Assembly: GCA_013397455.1 (NCBI GenBank) | Contig: VYZB01000171.1 | Span: 80,081-144,080, forward strand | Length of the DNA: 64,000 nucleotides | From: Crotophaga sulcirostris | Taxonomy: Eukaryota > Chordata > Aves > Cuculiformes > Crotophagidae | Reading direction: 5' to 3' | Shown here: positions 11,991 through 26,171 of the stretch, piece by piece | Layout: the number at the start of each line of letters is the position of its first letter | Numbering within the stretch: position 1 is the stretch's first letter | The notes under the pieces: generated by a model | What the model was told of the DNA's origin: nothing | Databases searched by the model: none | The model's input: only the letters and a program-made list of their open reading frames with translations | Translations under genes and position numbers: made by a program

Positions 11991-14900
11991 TAATTTTTTA
12001 CCCCCCAAAATTTCATTTTCCATAAATATTTCAAATTTTTTTTGAAAACAAAGTAAAAATGGGTATAAGACATTCAGTGTTATTGAACTAAACACACTAG
12101 GAGTGAAACACAAACTGGCTATTTCAGGAGAGCAGAGGGCGAGGGAAAAAAATAGGGATTTTTTCTTAAAGTAATTAAGCACACTGAACCCTAAGTCTAT
12201 TGTGAACACTCCAGGTGGACAAATTTCTTTCTGCCACCCTACATACAAATCCTATGACAATGATTGTTAACTTTGTTATAGCACACTTTAAATCAATAAC
12301 ACACAATAATTCTCTAATAAATTAAGCAAATAGCATATGTTCTCTGTCACCTGCTAAACAGATGGAAAGGAGCGTAAGTTCATTTATTTGACTTACTTTT
12401 TTTTATTGCTACGGGCATCTTAAATTTAAATAATCAGATTCAAAGCACTAACTTCAATCTAAAACAGGCATGCTTTCAAGATAGGAAGGATCCTTTTTCA
12501 AAGGAAAAGTGGCTCTGGTAAACAGTAAGCAATTAGCCACAACATGCTACCAGGGATTGTTTAATTGAGGCTGCCATACTAAATTAACCAGATACATGCC
12601 CTTGGAAGGACTTGTAAAGCAGAATTACTTACAGATGTTTTCAATTACACTGTATGAAACCATGTGCTGCCCCTTTGATTTTTTTATTTATTTGCTTTTC
12701 CACTCCAAGGAAAATTAAAATACAAACCAAACTAACCTGGTCTTTCTTTCTCCTTAAATGGTAAGGCTTGAATTATTGCAAATTAACAAATTCTCTGTCC
12801 CTCAGGACATTTTATAATAAGACAGTATATGTCTGCATAAGGGTAGACTAAGTGCACAAGAGCAGACAGAGTAAACAAAGAAAAGGATCTTATTTGAATA
12901 AGTTATCAATGAGATGATTTTAAATTTCATTGTAAATTCTTTGGAAATAAAAATACTCCTCGACTTAAAACTCATTAACATTGGTTCAGCTGGTACCTAG
13001 AAATGCTTCTGCAGCTGAGTTTGAAGTACCAAAATCCCAGAGCCAATTCCCAAACTCTAGGCAGCCCAGTAGACAGGTCATTCTCTGGGGCACAAAACTA
13101 TCTCCATGCATCACTGCATTTTGTATAATTTAAGGCTAGGCATCTAATATCCAGATATTCCAACACTGTAATTTTTATTTTTAGGACACATCATCCCAGC
13201 ATAGTCCCTGAATACAGGACTAGAGGGTTACTGGCTATGTGTAGCACAGAATATGGGGCATACGTGGCCAGCATGTGAGAGAATCCAGCTGGGATGTGAC
13301 TCTGTAACTCTGGTACAAGCACTCTGCAGGTGGATCCTGAATTCTTAGTCCATTCTCAGTCCAATACCGTACATTGTCTAATGGGCCATAAATATAAAAC
13401 AGCAAGGCTAAGGAAAGTCTAAAACTTTATATGAAAATAAGTGAAAGAAATGATACAAATCTAGTGCCATAAACAAGACACAGACTACTTAACTGCAGGC
13501 ACTTAACAGGAGTGTCAAATTAAGAGTTTATTTGCTATTGACTTCTCTTCTAGTCTGTGGCGAAAGACTGGTTCTTCCAGAATACAGCAAGAATCCACCC
13601 AGAGCACACATCCACATAAACACAGGACAAGCATTAGACAGGTCTCGGACAAGGCACAAAATTGACCCTATAAAGTCTATATTCAGAGTACTGTATATGC
13701 TCACCCAATATGACTCAGCATCAGACTATCACAAGTTGTTAAATTGATTATTTAAAAACATTAATGAAGTCAGGCAATTATCAAGTATCTGGAAGAATGC
13801 AGTACATAAGGAAAAAAATCATGCTTTAATTATCTATTGATTATCTTATTTCCTGTGGCTCAATAAATACATAGGTCTTATCTCTAGACTGAAAATTTAT
13901 ATATAAAAATTCCATTTTTATTTTAACCTTGCTCCAGAATCATGTGTCTCATACAGGAAAAGGATGATAAATAGTGATGGTCAGTGATTTTTAATGTTAG
14001 TAATAATGATCCATATTTGTACTGTCCTACAACCAGCATGGAAGTATGAAGATATCGGATGACTTCATGTAGAGTTATAAAGGTAGTGTGTCCCATTACT
14101 TAGCAATATCTCAACTTTCTAACTATGTATCATCAGACCAGGTTTTCAGATGACTTACCACATGGCTTCCTAGCTTCTGTGGGTTTAAGTTTATCCTTCA
14201 TGTTATTGTAATGTAGCTTTGTGGACTTTAATTTCCACTGAGGATTTTATAGAAGTAAAAATATTACCCAAATGCATTAAGAATATTAGGATTTGCAGAC
14301 TGTGGGTATTTTCCTGTAGTCTGGAAGCAACTCCCACGAAACAGGAATCCATTAACTGCACAAATACCTGTAACTGTGGAGATACTGCATAGGATACTTA
14401 TAAGACATTTACTGATGGAGGGAAGGTGTTTGGAAGTTGAGTTTGGTTACGGAAATACTGACAGCAGCAGTATTCTTTTCACGAATATCTCAAGACCTTG
14501 TAAAAATATATGTACAGTGAAATCTACATAAAGATCAATTGTGAAGATTTTCAGAGCTTGCATTTACAGGAAAGCCCACAAAAAAGGTGCCTCATACAAG
14601 TTATAAATGTGGGCAAGCTTAATTGCTTTTCCAGTTCTGAAAATCCACAGCTAAGGCATGGCCTGTATCTGGATCCTCTGACTTCCACTTTTAGGAAAAA
14701 TATGCAGATTGATGTCAATGAAGGAAACAGTGGAGATGAAACACAAGCAACCACTGATGAGACTTAGGAGATTTATGACTCGAAGGTGTCTGGGATCTAA
14801 TCTGAAGGTGAGGTATTCACAACAGTGTTACAGACTCCTACTAATAAACTCTGCTCAAAACACAGGCATCTGCATTCACTGCACGGACACAACCTTCTGA

Positions 14901-16536
14901 GTGGATGAAAGGCTTTGCCCCTTTTTTCGCACTTTCCACTGAGCTGCGGCAGAAGCTTTAAGATTGCTATTCATAACCATTATCATAGCATGGAAGATTA
15001 CAGTTGGAGTAGTAACTATGGTCTACAAGCTTGAATTTGTGATCTGTTCCCTCACAGGGGATCCCTGAGGATAGCCAGAAAGAAATAGAAATGCAAAGCC
15101 AAACTCACTTTCAAAGAGGGAGATAATGGCAATCTTACAGCAAAAGTGAATTTAAAATACGTGTCTGAAGCCAAAGAAAATCCAGAGGGAAAAGGGAAGC
15201 CTAATGTCAACTCAAAGAAAAGACCATGTAGATCAATGAAATAAAATATAAGACATTTTATAGACAGTCAGACGATCATGGGGCAGCACAGTCCTCCTAG
15301 CAGATTCTGAGGTTGAGATAGCTTGCCCTTTCCTTTGCTAAATTTCCATCAAGGCACTGTCAGGCTCCAGCATATTATTAAATATTTCTAAATTTAAGAG
15401 TGCAAACAGACTAGAAAACACACAAAAATTAACAGTTTCATGACCCCTAGAAATTTGATGCTTGTGACCTGAGCCTATGAGCATCCTGTGTGCTCCTATT
15501 TCAAAGGACATTTGTGCTGTTCATTTGCACCAGACTTCTGTTACATTTAAAACCATGTTTCATGGGCTCTCTGGTAGCTTGAAATGGTCAGAAAATAAAT
15601 TCCAGTCCTGCTTATACTTGGTGCCCATCCTGGCAAGGTGAAGGAGAAGGCAGTCTTCCTCTGAGCATTCTAGGTATCCCCACAGCTGGATTTAGGCAAG
15701 GAGTGCTGGGGCATATGATGGCATTCAGTTCCTATACCACCCATAAGACTATCATATTCAGGATTTAACCTGTAAATCTCTCTGGAGTAAGAAGGTATTT
15801 TTTTCAAGGTCAGGCAGTCTTCTTTGTAGCGTGTCTGCCTCAAGGATAATCTAATAATATTATTTAAATTATTTGCAGTTATTGCAAAAATGCAGGACAT
15901 TGGATTCTTCTTATTGCTAATAACTAGGCACAGCGAACTGAGAGGAAGCATATTTCCTGACTATATATACAATTCTAAATACCTGAAGCTGAAGCACCAA
16001 TCCTTGAGGCACCAAGTGCCTCTTCTTCTCTCAACTTCTTCTCCTTCTCTACCCTATAATAGAGGTTCAAAGTTTGGGGTGTTTTTCAAAAGCAATTTCA
16101 AATAATATGGGACAAATCTGCTGCAAATCCATCCTTGTAAAACCTCCTCTTCCCAAATTTGGCTGCATTTTAAGACTAACAAAATCCATATTAGGTATTG
16201 TCAGTTGACTTGCTTAGTAGTTTCAGAAAAAAATTTAGCAAAAATTCACTCTTCTGATGAACAAACTCCAGGTTTGCATACCCAGTCTATGTGTAATCCA
16301 TCCACTACAAAGCCAATAAAGGCAAAAATAACATTTTTGTAGTAACTGTTCCCAAGAAAGAAAGAAGAACTGAGAGTAAGTAGTTTCTTCTCCTACTGGC
16401 CTCCATTTTGGCACAGCAGAAGCACACATCAGGAAGCATCCTCAATAAGGTGTAAAAGAAACTAGTGTTTTCAATCTCAGTGTTTCAGGCCTGCCAAATA
16501 TTCACAGGAGTTGCTGGCAAAATATATGCCTCCTCC
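11991..16536. other. Non-coding stretch with no recognised feature
   Basis: AT-rich DNA with many short ORFs (longest about 106 codons), none recognisable. No tandem array, CpG island or transposon identified. The TA-rich patch near 13897-13930 is ordinary low complexity. Confidence 0.6.
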
Positions 16537-17163
16537 CATAGAATCATGGAATCTTTTAGGTTGGAATAGACCTTTTAGATCATCAAACCCAACCCTTAAC
16601 CAAGCACCGTCAAGTGCACCACTAACCCATGTCCTTAAGCACCACATCTACACGTTTAAAATGCCTCTAGCAATGGTGACTCAATCATTTCTCTGGGTAG
16701 CCTGCTCCAATGTTTGACAACCCTTTTGATGAAGAAATTTTCCCTAATATCCAATCTAAACCTCCCCTGGTGCAACTTGAGGGCATTTCCTCTTGTCCTT
16801 CCTTTTGTTAGGAGAAGAGACCAACACTCATTACAGCATCCTTTCAAGTCATTGTAGGGAGTGACAAGGTCTCCCCTCAGGTTCCTTTTCTCCAGACTAA
16901 CTAGCCCTAGTTCCCTCAGTCTCTCCTGGTAAGACAAACTTTCCCTCACCAGCTTTGTTGACCTTCTATGGACATGTTCCAGCACCTAAATGTCTTTCTT
17001 GTAGTGACCCAAAACTGAACACAGTATTTGAGGTGCAGTCTCATCAGTTCTGAGTACAGAGGGACAATTACTTTCATAGTAATGCTAACCACAGTATTTC
17101 TCATACAAACCAGGATGCTTCTAGCATTTTTGACCACCCAGGCATACTGCAGGCTCATGTTCA
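16537..17163 (-). mobile_element. CR1 LINE fragment with 3' end, about 630 bp
   Basis: The 3' tail lies at the left edge, where CATAGAATCATGGAATC is the complement of ATTCTATG-type tail units. Reading leftwards from 17163, the minus strand encodes the C-terminal part of CR1 ORF2, first in one frame (PLYSELMRLHLKYCVQFW) and then, after a shift near 16986, in another ([20 protein letters not shown], then [13 protein letters not shown] text). The frameshift and many substitutions make it a dead copy of intermediate age. The sequence stops resembling CR1 at about 17163, the 5' truncation point. Confidence 0.93.
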
Positions 17164-18420
17164 TGGTCCACAGAGAGAAAGGTAATCTTTTAAAAGAGCT
17201 TGAGTGCTGTGCACTTTTCTACAACACAGGGTAGAATTCACTTCCCACAAGCACCCGGAGCAAAACCTTACAGTGTGTGAGATGAGGGGGTAACTGAAAA
17301 TAGGAAGGAGACCTGAAGAGGCAAACCATGAGGTCCCTTCTAGTTCTGTGGTCCTTAAGGGAAAAAATGACAGCATCTAGAGAGAACTGTCTACATTAAT
17401 TTCTGGAGAATTTGTTGGCACAACTCCAGGGAAGGAAGACGAAAATCTTGGATTTGCCCTTCTTTCAGCAAAAGCAAAGTTGTCTCCACTGCAAGTATAT
17501 ATATGTATATATATATATATACATATATATATGTGTATATATATGTATATATTTATATGCTAAGAAGGGGTATGGAGACAAACATAGAGTCCCAGTTAAA
17601 TCTCCAGCAAGTATGTAATACATCTTTGGTCTGATTGACATTGCTTACAAAGGAATGTATCACTACCTGAAAATGTGAAGTGTTCCAGCTTCTTTCAAGT
17701 TCCACAATCACTTAATTATCCCAAGAATTTAGGACATTTTTTCAGGTTATGTTAAGTCGACTGAAGTGTCACATACTGTTAGCTCACTTTAGGTCTGGCC
17801 TTATATAATGCTTCTGTAAAGCATACCCTGGTAGGACATATCAGAAATAAGAATTAAAAGCAAATGGGTCTGTGTCCATAACTCAAAGAATATTTACCTA
17901 TAGGCTGGTAACAGTGAGCATTTTCAGTCATACCTGTGCTGAGTGGTTGCCAAATCCAAATGCCTGGCAGTGGCTTAGCATTTCAGGTTTTGTAGCATTA
18001 TACATGCAATATTAAAAAGTATTAATTAGTCCATAAAAGTAGGGCTCAGTATTCCTTATTCTTAATTTACTTTCATTACAGTCATAAATGTGACTTTTTT
18101 TATAGCATAGTTGGATATTCTGGTTGTAGGAAGGTACACCCAGAGATACTGTTCCTGGAGAGTATATTGATGCTGCCGATGTTAGTGCTTTTATGATTTC
18201 TCTGTAGTAAAAATTTTAAAGCATGAATCTTGGCACCAAACGGCCTGTGTAAGAATCCAACTCTGACTTTAAACCTTATTAACCTTCACGATTGTTTCAA
18301 CTTCATTTGGCCTGTTATAGCTGGGAAGAATGTAGAAACATTCTTACCCTACATGGACTGTGTACTTCATTTCATACACAGATCCCTGAGCTGGTTCTGG
18401 TGAAGTCAATGACTGCACAC
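17164..18420. other. Non-coding stretch containing a TA microsatellite
   Basis: Apart from the microsatellite at 17495-17559, no gene or repeat is recognised. ORFs are at most about 71 codons and have no recognisable domains. Confidence 0.6.
17495..17559. repeat. TA/TATATG microsatellite
   Basis: About 65 bp of alternating purine-pyrimidine TA units interrupted by TG and CA steps (TATATG, TACATA, TGTGTA). The apparent 'YIYIYIYIC' peptide across it is an artefact of the repeat. It is likely polymorphic in length and prone to DNA unpairing or cruciform formation. Confidence 0.95.
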
Positions 18421-18830
18421 GATCACAGAATCGTAGAATCAAAGAATTGTCTGATTGGAAAAGACCTTTGAGATCATCGAGTCTGACCATACCTGTCCAC
18501 TACTGAACCATGTCCCCTAGAAACTCATCCACCCATCTTTTAAAGATCTCCAGGGATGGTTACTCAAACACCTCCCTGGGCAGCCTGCTCCAGTGCCTAA
18601 CCACCCTTTCAGTGAAGAATTTTTTCCTAATATCCAGCCTAAACCTGCCCTGGTGCAACTTATGGCCATTTCCTCTTGTCCTACCACCTATCACTTGGGT
18701 GAAGAGACCAGAACTCCCTTTGTCACAACCTCCTTTCAGGTAGTTGTAGACAGTGATGAGGTCTCCCCTCAGCCTCCTCTTCTCCAAGCTAAACAACCCC
18801 AGCTCCTTCAGCCGCTCCTCATAAGACTTG
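18421..18830 (-). mobile_element. CR1 LINE fragment with 3' end, about 410 bp
   Basis: On the minus strand the element ends at 18421 with CACAGAATCGTAGAATC, a decayed ATTCTATG/ATTCTGTG tail. It encodes the CR1 ORF2 C terminus in a single frame: [19 protein letters not shown], then [20 protein letters not shown], then LPREVFE and a premature stop in place of the usual continuation. It is 5'-truncated at about 18830. The preserved reading frame suggests it is younger than the copies at 7 kb and 16.5 kb. Confidence 0.94.
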
Positions 18831-21375
18831 GAACACAGCTGGGCACACAGTAGGTTGATGTAGTCACTTTCATATGGTGAGATAGCCTTTGAATCCAAAA
18901 TGCCTTGGTTGGACACACAAACTTGGCTGTCCTCCATGTTCTGCTTCTGTACTTCAAAGTCAGTTCAGGTATCTGCTATTAGATACTATCATGGGGATGT
19001 TTACTTTTTTTTTATGTAATGTAACAGTGGTGGCAACAAATCCATATTTATTTAAAAAAAACCCTGAAAATCAGTTAAAAATTGGCACCACCTACTACTT
19101 AGATATGCAAAAGTAGATGATAAAACAGGAAGACAAGCAAATGACCAAATGATAGTGTCTATCAAGCAATATGGCAAAAGCCTTCTCATTTTCCAGTCAT
19201 CTAATTTCTCCAGAGACCCCATCTGAAATTGTTTCATATGTCTCTGTTTCACTAGTCACTAACAGACTGGTTAGGACAGACATGATGAGGTATGGATTTC
19301 AGTATCTTCTGAAATGATCAACATCTTACTTACCCTTTCCTCCTCTGGCACACTTTATATTCAAGGTGAAAAAAATAAGCCTTGTAGAAATCAGCATGAG
19401 AATGGGTGCCCACCATGTAGCAAACCACGTGGTTTTACTTTTTTGGGGTAATAAAGAGACTGGAAAAGAATGGTTCACCTATATGCATGTCTGTTCCAAG
19501 GTGAACGGTTCTCCATGAGCCATTCATTCATTGGATGGTTGGTCTCCATCCACTCTCCAAAGAATGTCATCATTCAGCTTGTTATGTCATATGCTGGCCT
19601 GATTGCTGTTTAGGAAAAACCAGAGGTACAACTCTGCTATAGCTTGTGTATTGCTGGAGTTGGATCATTGTTGATCTGAAGTAACATTGCTCAGAAAAGG
19701 AACATTAGGGGAAAAAAATAAACTGTAGTGTTTTGCAATTAAACAAGGTTTCTTAACACTGATTGAACTGTGATGTATTTCAGTTCGATTAACAGTTCTC
19801 TTTCCTTGAGAACAGCATTAGAAGTCTCTAAAGTTGTGTCCATAGTCACTGGCTGATATTGAAGTCAGGGGGTTCATTTTTTATGTGAGTGCTTCAGATT
19901 TACCCCAGTGCTGACAGAACAGCTGACTTTGTGGTTAGGTAAGGCTCTGTCCAGTTTTTTACCCTTTGTTTCTTTTACTGTTGTTCCATAAGAAAGCACC
20001 ACAAATGTAGACGAGCATTTCTGTGCAGTGGGATGAGAACTCTCTTCAAAAGAGGAACTTGGTTATGTGACAGATTTTAAGTTGTGTAGGGAGTGGTGTG
20101 GTCTACTGTCTGGAACACTTTTGTTTAACTGAGATTTTGCATATCTTGCTGTAGAGAGGATGGAAAATTTCTTGGTCTCTCCCAAGCAGTGACACAGCAG
20201 GACAAGAATGACATTGAAGACTGTCTTCACGCAAACACCAAGAATAGACCCTTTCCTCTTATGGAACCACGCATTGCCCAATTTTTCCCCATTCTATACA
20301 TTCCTCTACCAGTCTGGCCTTACCCCTTGTTTTGAACATTCTTGCCTCTGGTGATCTATTCTTATCCCTATGTCTCCAATTCTGCTTCTGAATTTCTCTT
20401 TCCAGCCCCTCCAGGCTTTTCCTTCCAGCAGGGGTATTCCCCAGGTAGGCTGTCAGTTTGCTCAAAACCCACATGGTTCAAATCTTTGGTAGGGCTAAGT
20501 ACAAGGAGTACCAAGACCAAGCCTGAATATCAGAAGGAGAAAGATCTTTCCACAAGCCATCAAGTCCCCCTTTCAAGGAAGGTCTGCAATGATGGGCAGG
20601 GAGGGTTGCTAAGAACTATTCTTCAGTTAGTTCAGAAAAAGCAATGTTTTAAATATCCAGTTCCACGGAGGCAGATTGAAAAGCAGAGCCTTATTCTTCA
20701 TTTCTTCCATGTCAGAGTCAGAGTAGGTCCTCAACACTTCTTTAGCATCTCACTCTCTCTTTTTCCTTGAACGTGCAGTTGCATTATTAGGTTACTACAG
20801 TATTATAGGTTTTTATGTGCTATGTGTGATTAAGCTAGTCAAACAACTGGAAGCACCCAATTGTGTAATGCAACACTCCACCCAGGGAACATTGTACAGC
20901 ATCACATAGACACAATGTTACTGCCAAACATCTGAGTTTCTCTTGTGCTGGCTTGCTCTTACCTACTGTTCATCCAGTTCTTCGGCAGACATTTAAAATG
21001 TATTGAGTACTATCATATCTGAGCATCGTGGCTCTTCTGGAAAGAGGGGAGGTAACAGGAGATTTCCTTTTTGAAGGCAGTCATTCTTGTCTCTTTTATA
21101 ATGCCCTTCAGATCATCTCTTGTCTAAGGAAGCTCACAAATGCTGTAAGAAAATGTCATCTCTGTCTATTTTGCTTCAGGCACTTTCACCTGCTGCTGCA
21201 TCCTGATTTTATTTGATTTTAGTAATTGCTCTCTCTGTCTCTGCCACCGTTGTTCACACATGTAGTCCTTTTCTCACTTTAACTGTTGATTGACAAGATT
21301 ACCAGAATAGGTCATCACAAGAAGAGAAATGAATAACAGGGATTGACATTCCAGTCCTGATATTTTCCCTTTTGA

Positions 21376-21422
21376 CTTTTTTTGGGGGGGGTGAGTTTGG
21401 GGTTTTTTTGTTGGTTTTGTTT
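21376..21422. repeat. T/G homopolymer-rich tract
   Basis: Runs of T7, G8, G4 and T7 followed by TTGGTTTTGTTT. This low-complexity tract has strong strand asymmetry (almost no A or C) and several G runs that could support weak G-quadruplex or triplex structures. Confidence 0.85.
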
Positions 21423-23097
21423 CATACAGTGCTTAGGTTACAAGTGTGAGGAATGAGTGCTTAAAAGAGCAGCATAGATTGATGACACTCTGTGTTCCTA
21501 TATGTTTTTAGCCTCCTTTCCAGCCTCTTCCATTCTCCGTGGGGATTCCTTTTTTCTCTTTTGTCAGCTCTGATTCCAAAGACCTTGACATGACTTGGTC
21601 AAAAACCGTTGGTTTAGGTATCATCCAATTACAGAAGCACTGGTAAGAATACATCAGAGCTTATGTTCAGTCTCTGTAAGTTCCTTACAGCTCTGCTTTT
21701 TCTAGATCACCACCCAATGTGGATTACTCACTGCAACTTGGCAATTTCTTGTGGTTGTCACAGTTTAGTTTTGATTAAATCAAATCCATTTTTCATTCAG
21801 GTGTTAATAGATCCAGTTGTTCACCTTAAACAACACTTCTATTTTGTCAAGGTACTTGATTGTTGTACTTAGTTATGATTTCAGTATAACTCAGTTGTTC
21901 ATTGCAGCCAAGTGAGATGATTCAATTTTCTTGCTGAAATACTGAATTCTTGTTATAGCAGGAAACAAACATTTTCTTGGTAAGCTAAACTCATTTTTTA
22001 CGGCAATGGATGACTCACTGAGAAATCATTCCTGACAGTGGCTGCAGCCATATTTAAACAGTATTTTTTCTAAGGGAGGAAGATTGTGTTTAGTTGTTTT
22101 ATTTTATGGTACAGGCTAGCACATCTATGAGTATTATTAACATTTTACATCCTCTAGAAGAGAACTGTGGCATCCATACTAATATCACAGGATGTCATTT
22201 TATTTCCCATGACAGCTAGCAGGACATTTTGATCTCTTACTAAGTAGAGAAAGAACATTTCTTCCAAGGTGAATTTACCAGTTTACAAAAGAAAGACTAA
22301 TACCCACACTTCATTGAGTCAGTCTCAATTATCTTGTACATACAACAGGCCCTTCCACTCCAAGGGGATGTAGGTAAATCCTTACTGATAACAATTATGG
22401 GGTAAATGGCAAGAGTTGTCTGAGATTGAAATTTCTCTACAATGTCTGTGATATAAATATTTCTCTTCATAGGCTAAAAATTAGGAGAAGTGTTTAAATT
22501 TGCATATTTTATACAGCAGTGGTTTCCACTCTGACGCTTGATTTGCCACATCTTGAGTCTCTGATGATGCAGTCTGGGCCTCTGAAATGTACAGCTAACA
22601 GCAAAGATGCTTATGGATCTTGATTTGTCCTACCACTCCCCTATACTGTTGTTATACATGTGCCAATGTGTGCTAGGTCTTCACAAAGGAAAAAGAAGAT
22701 TATGAAGACCTAAAAAGATTATTCTCTAGAGATTATTTTCATGAAAGCACATGCATCGCTCTATAACCTACACCATGAGTATTTCCATACCTGTTTATAG
22801 TATCAGGGCTGTAAAGTCTGACCACAGTCTTGTCCTGTGTTCCAAAGTTTAAAGGGGTATCTTTCCTCTATTGTCAACAGAAACACAGTTTTAAACTACA
22901 AGTTTCAAACTTTACAAAGCTAATTGGCAGAGAAAACTACCTATTTCGTAACGAAACTGCCTGGTACCATTTATTCTATTTGCTCCAGAGGCTCCACAGA
23001 CATGTGCCCCTGGAACTAATTTGTCTACCTTCCTGTTGTAGAAGCCAGTATAATGCTAGATGATATATTTTCACCTTGTTATTTTCTTAAAAACTAT

Positions 23098-23116
23098 GAA
23101 ATAATAATAATAATAA
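23098..23116. repeat. ATA/TAA trinucleotide microsatellite
   Basis: About six ATA units in a row, ending in AAAG. A short simple-sequence repeat with no other context. Confidence 0.9.
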
Positions 23117-25580
23117 AGCTATACGATATGTGGGAGGTGGAGAGAGAGTTCATTTTCCCCTATTTACTTTAGACTTGTGGCCCAAACTAAGGCTAAAAAT
23201 TATCTACCAGTAAGGACCTCTTGGCCATGACACCTGCATCTTCACTTTTTAACCTCTTTAACAACTCTAGATGTGAAGCCCAGCTCTGCCGGACTGTATC
23301 TGGGAGTGCTCAGCAGGTTTACAAGGGGGAATAGAAGATGAAGAACATAAGTTTGGAGGCACCTTGTCAAAGTTTGGCCTACCATATATAAAGTCTCTGA
23401 TAGAGGCAGGAGTATAGTTCCATTCTGTGAGAAAAAGTTAAAATATCTCAGCCGTGGCCATGTTGTAGATACCTCAACTATGAGATTATCCTTGCTGTTT
23501 CTGATGTTCTCAGCTTCATTCATTGCACAACTAAATTTCTCCACAACTTAGGCAGAGTTTTGGGAGAAATGATGATTTCTCACTTTACACCCCTGATCTG
23601 TTTCTAGAGAAGGGCTAGGAGTGCACACTGTTTGGGGCAGGGCTTTTGAAAAAAAAATGAAATTACTATGTAACTAAATATCATATTGATCCATATACAA
23701 CTTTAATTCTGTTGTGTCTGCTCTTACAAATACTCAACTCTGTCTCTCAACTGATCCTTTGTTTTCCATGAAACCAAATGCAGAAGAATGTAAAACTATT
23801 CCTGAGTGTTTTTATAAATTATGCCCATCTCCTCTTTCTTTTTTAATTAAGAATTATTTCAATGAATCTACAAGATTCTAAAATGTAGTATTGTACTAAT
23901 AGATACTTTACCAGTATCACTACACTTTACGTGCCTCCCACCATGCCTGAAACCTGTGTTTGCTCCCTCTTACCCTCATGCTTTATAATATTTTCTATTC
24001 TCATTCAAAACACCAAAACATCTACAGCAGCTTATCTTACTCCAGAGCATCCTAGCTCTCACACTGGGTGGTCCATCACATTTTATCTGTTCCCTAGCTT
24101 ATACATTCACGCACCTTTGGTGGCAAAATTTTCTCTTGACCACCTTCAATTCATGGTAGAGTACTGAGCATATATTTCTCAAGTCACATAAACAATACAT
24201 GTTCATTTATATCAAGTACTACAGGATAATGGCATCTGAAGGGATGCTGAGTAGGACTGCAATGAGCATGACAGATGCCTTATCTCATCGTGGCTCAGTA
24301 GACCTTCACATCATCAACTCCTACTGTAACCACTTCTGCGTGGATGTTACTCTTGCCTCCATGATGGCAGTGCCTGTGGAGCTTATGGGAGGTTTCTTCA
24401 CCATTTTTCCAGTTTGCTTAAGCCTTCTTGCTCTGTATTCTGCTCAAACTCATCTCACAGTTTCCAAATCTGAGAACAGGCAAAGTTCTCATTGTTGCAA
24501 TAGAGGAAAGACCAACGAACTTCAGGAGAAAGCCAACATGTGATGTAGCAATACCAGACTTGTCCAAAGTAGCCAACAAATCAACAAAACTAACTTGCAT
24601 TCTAGTATGCCAGTCTTTGCCTTATTCAGAGTTTTCTCCTGTATGATTGTACGTCAAAATTGGCAAGGACAATCTCTGTGTGGGAGTAATGTGGGGGTTT
24701 TGAATTAAATTGTTTTAATTCCTTTTTTTTTCACATTATTTTTATTTTCCAGAAGAGTAGGTGGGGAGACAGTCAAGCTGGATGGAAAAGGTGCTACTGA
24801 CTCATAAGGATGAGAAATAGCCAGCCTTAAGAAGGCATTCTGGATTTATGCTTGCTGATTCATAACTTCCTACCTATATGTGGGGAAAAAAGTGTGGATT
24901 CTGCCATGAGCTATAATCTGCAGGAAACCCGACCTCCCTTCGTAAAGTGAGACAGTAGTTTCAAAAATGTAGGAGGACTTAACTTCAGCTCCCAGAAGAT
25001 GTTCCCATGAAAAATGTTTAGAATAATGACCTAACACTACTGTCTCCAACTGCCAAGTCCTACTTTCTCTGTTTTCACAGAGAAGTCCAAAACTAGTTAA
25101 AGCTCAAATTTCCGAGTTAAATCACCAGGTCAGATGTACTAATCAAACAAAGAACAGGAAACTGTTGAATAGGAAAGGCTCTAAGAGTTTTGAAGAGAAG
25201 TGCTTTTCCTTTTCTGTGTTAATGCTACTAGATCGGTTTGTTTTCTTATATCCCAAGTAATCAAATAAGACAGTATAAGAACATGAACGAAAAAAAGAAC
25301 AAAAATAAGAAAATTAAACAAGTGCAACAAGTGTTTTGTTTCAAAGACACTTAAATCTCTATTTATATCCAAATATTTTGTTGATTAATTGCATCTTCCT
25401 AGGGCTGCATGGAGCCTGCAGGAGGAAGATTTGGTAGAGAAAAAGAAATTATTTTGGAGAAAATTGAAAAGCCTCACGTTCTCACTGTTTAAAACTAAAG
25501 GTGTATTGTAAATCATGTGAAACGTGGGTAGCTGCAGATCACATCTTCCCTTACTTCTGTTCCCTGAATATGGCTGCACA

Positions 25581-26051
25581 GTGGACACCTCCCATCAACC
25601 CAGGCTGCTCAAGACCCCATCCAACCTGGCCTTGAACACCTCCCGGGAGGGGACATCCAGAACTTCCCTGGGCAACCTGCTCCAGTGCCTCACCACCCTC
25701 ATCGTGAAGAATTTCTTCCTAATGTCTAATCTAAATCTTCCTCCTTCCAGTTTAAAGCCATTCCCCCTCATCCTATCACTGCTTGCCCTTGTAAAAAGTC
25801 CCTCCCCAGCTTTTCTGTAGCCCCTTCAGGTACTGGAAGGCCTCTATAAGGTCTCCCCAGAGCCTTCTCTTCTCCAGGTTGAACAATCCCAACTCTTTCA
25901 GCCTGTCCTCATAGCAGAGGGGTTCCAGCCCTCCAATCATCTTCATTCCCCTCCTCTGGATGCATTCCAACAGTTCCATAACCTTCTTGTGTTGGGAATT
26001 CCAGAACTGGACACAATATTCCAGGTGGGATCTCACAAGAGGAGGGTAGAG
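25581..26051 (-). mobile_element. CR1 LINE fragment lacking its 3' end
   Basis: On the minus strand, translation gives a clear CR1 ORF2 C-terminal block: [17 protein letters not shown], then LLECIQRR, then [20 protein letters not shown]. The piece at 25581-25776 continues the element but not in one open frame. The terminal 3' UTR and tail are absent on the left, so the copy is truncated or deleted at both ends. Its wording differs from the young copies at 38.8 and 44.4 kb, which indicates another CR1 subfamily. Confidence 0.92.
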
Positions 26052-26171
26052 ACGTAGGCACAAGAAATGCACCACATGGCCTTGACCAAGCCAGAGTGGT
26101 TATGAAGGGCAGTGTTGGAAGCCCGGTGCTCTGTACGAGTAGGCAATTGCATCAGATCCTGTGAATGTGTG

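Larger units (their letters stand above)
18831..25580. other. Non-coding stretch with no recognised gene
   Basis: About 6.7 kb of AT-rich DNA. The longest ORF (20342-20770, 142 codons, + strand) shows no recognisable domain and no sign of neighbouring exons. Simple repeats are listed separately. No transposon was recognisable by eye. Confidence 0.55.

Noticed and set aside
17412..17618. ORF with a YIYIYIYIC peptide as a membrane protein
   Set aside because: A translation of the TA/TATATG microsatellite.
20342..20770. 142-codon + strand ORF as a gene
   Set aside because: No domain, no homology pattern I recognise, and no supporting signals around it.
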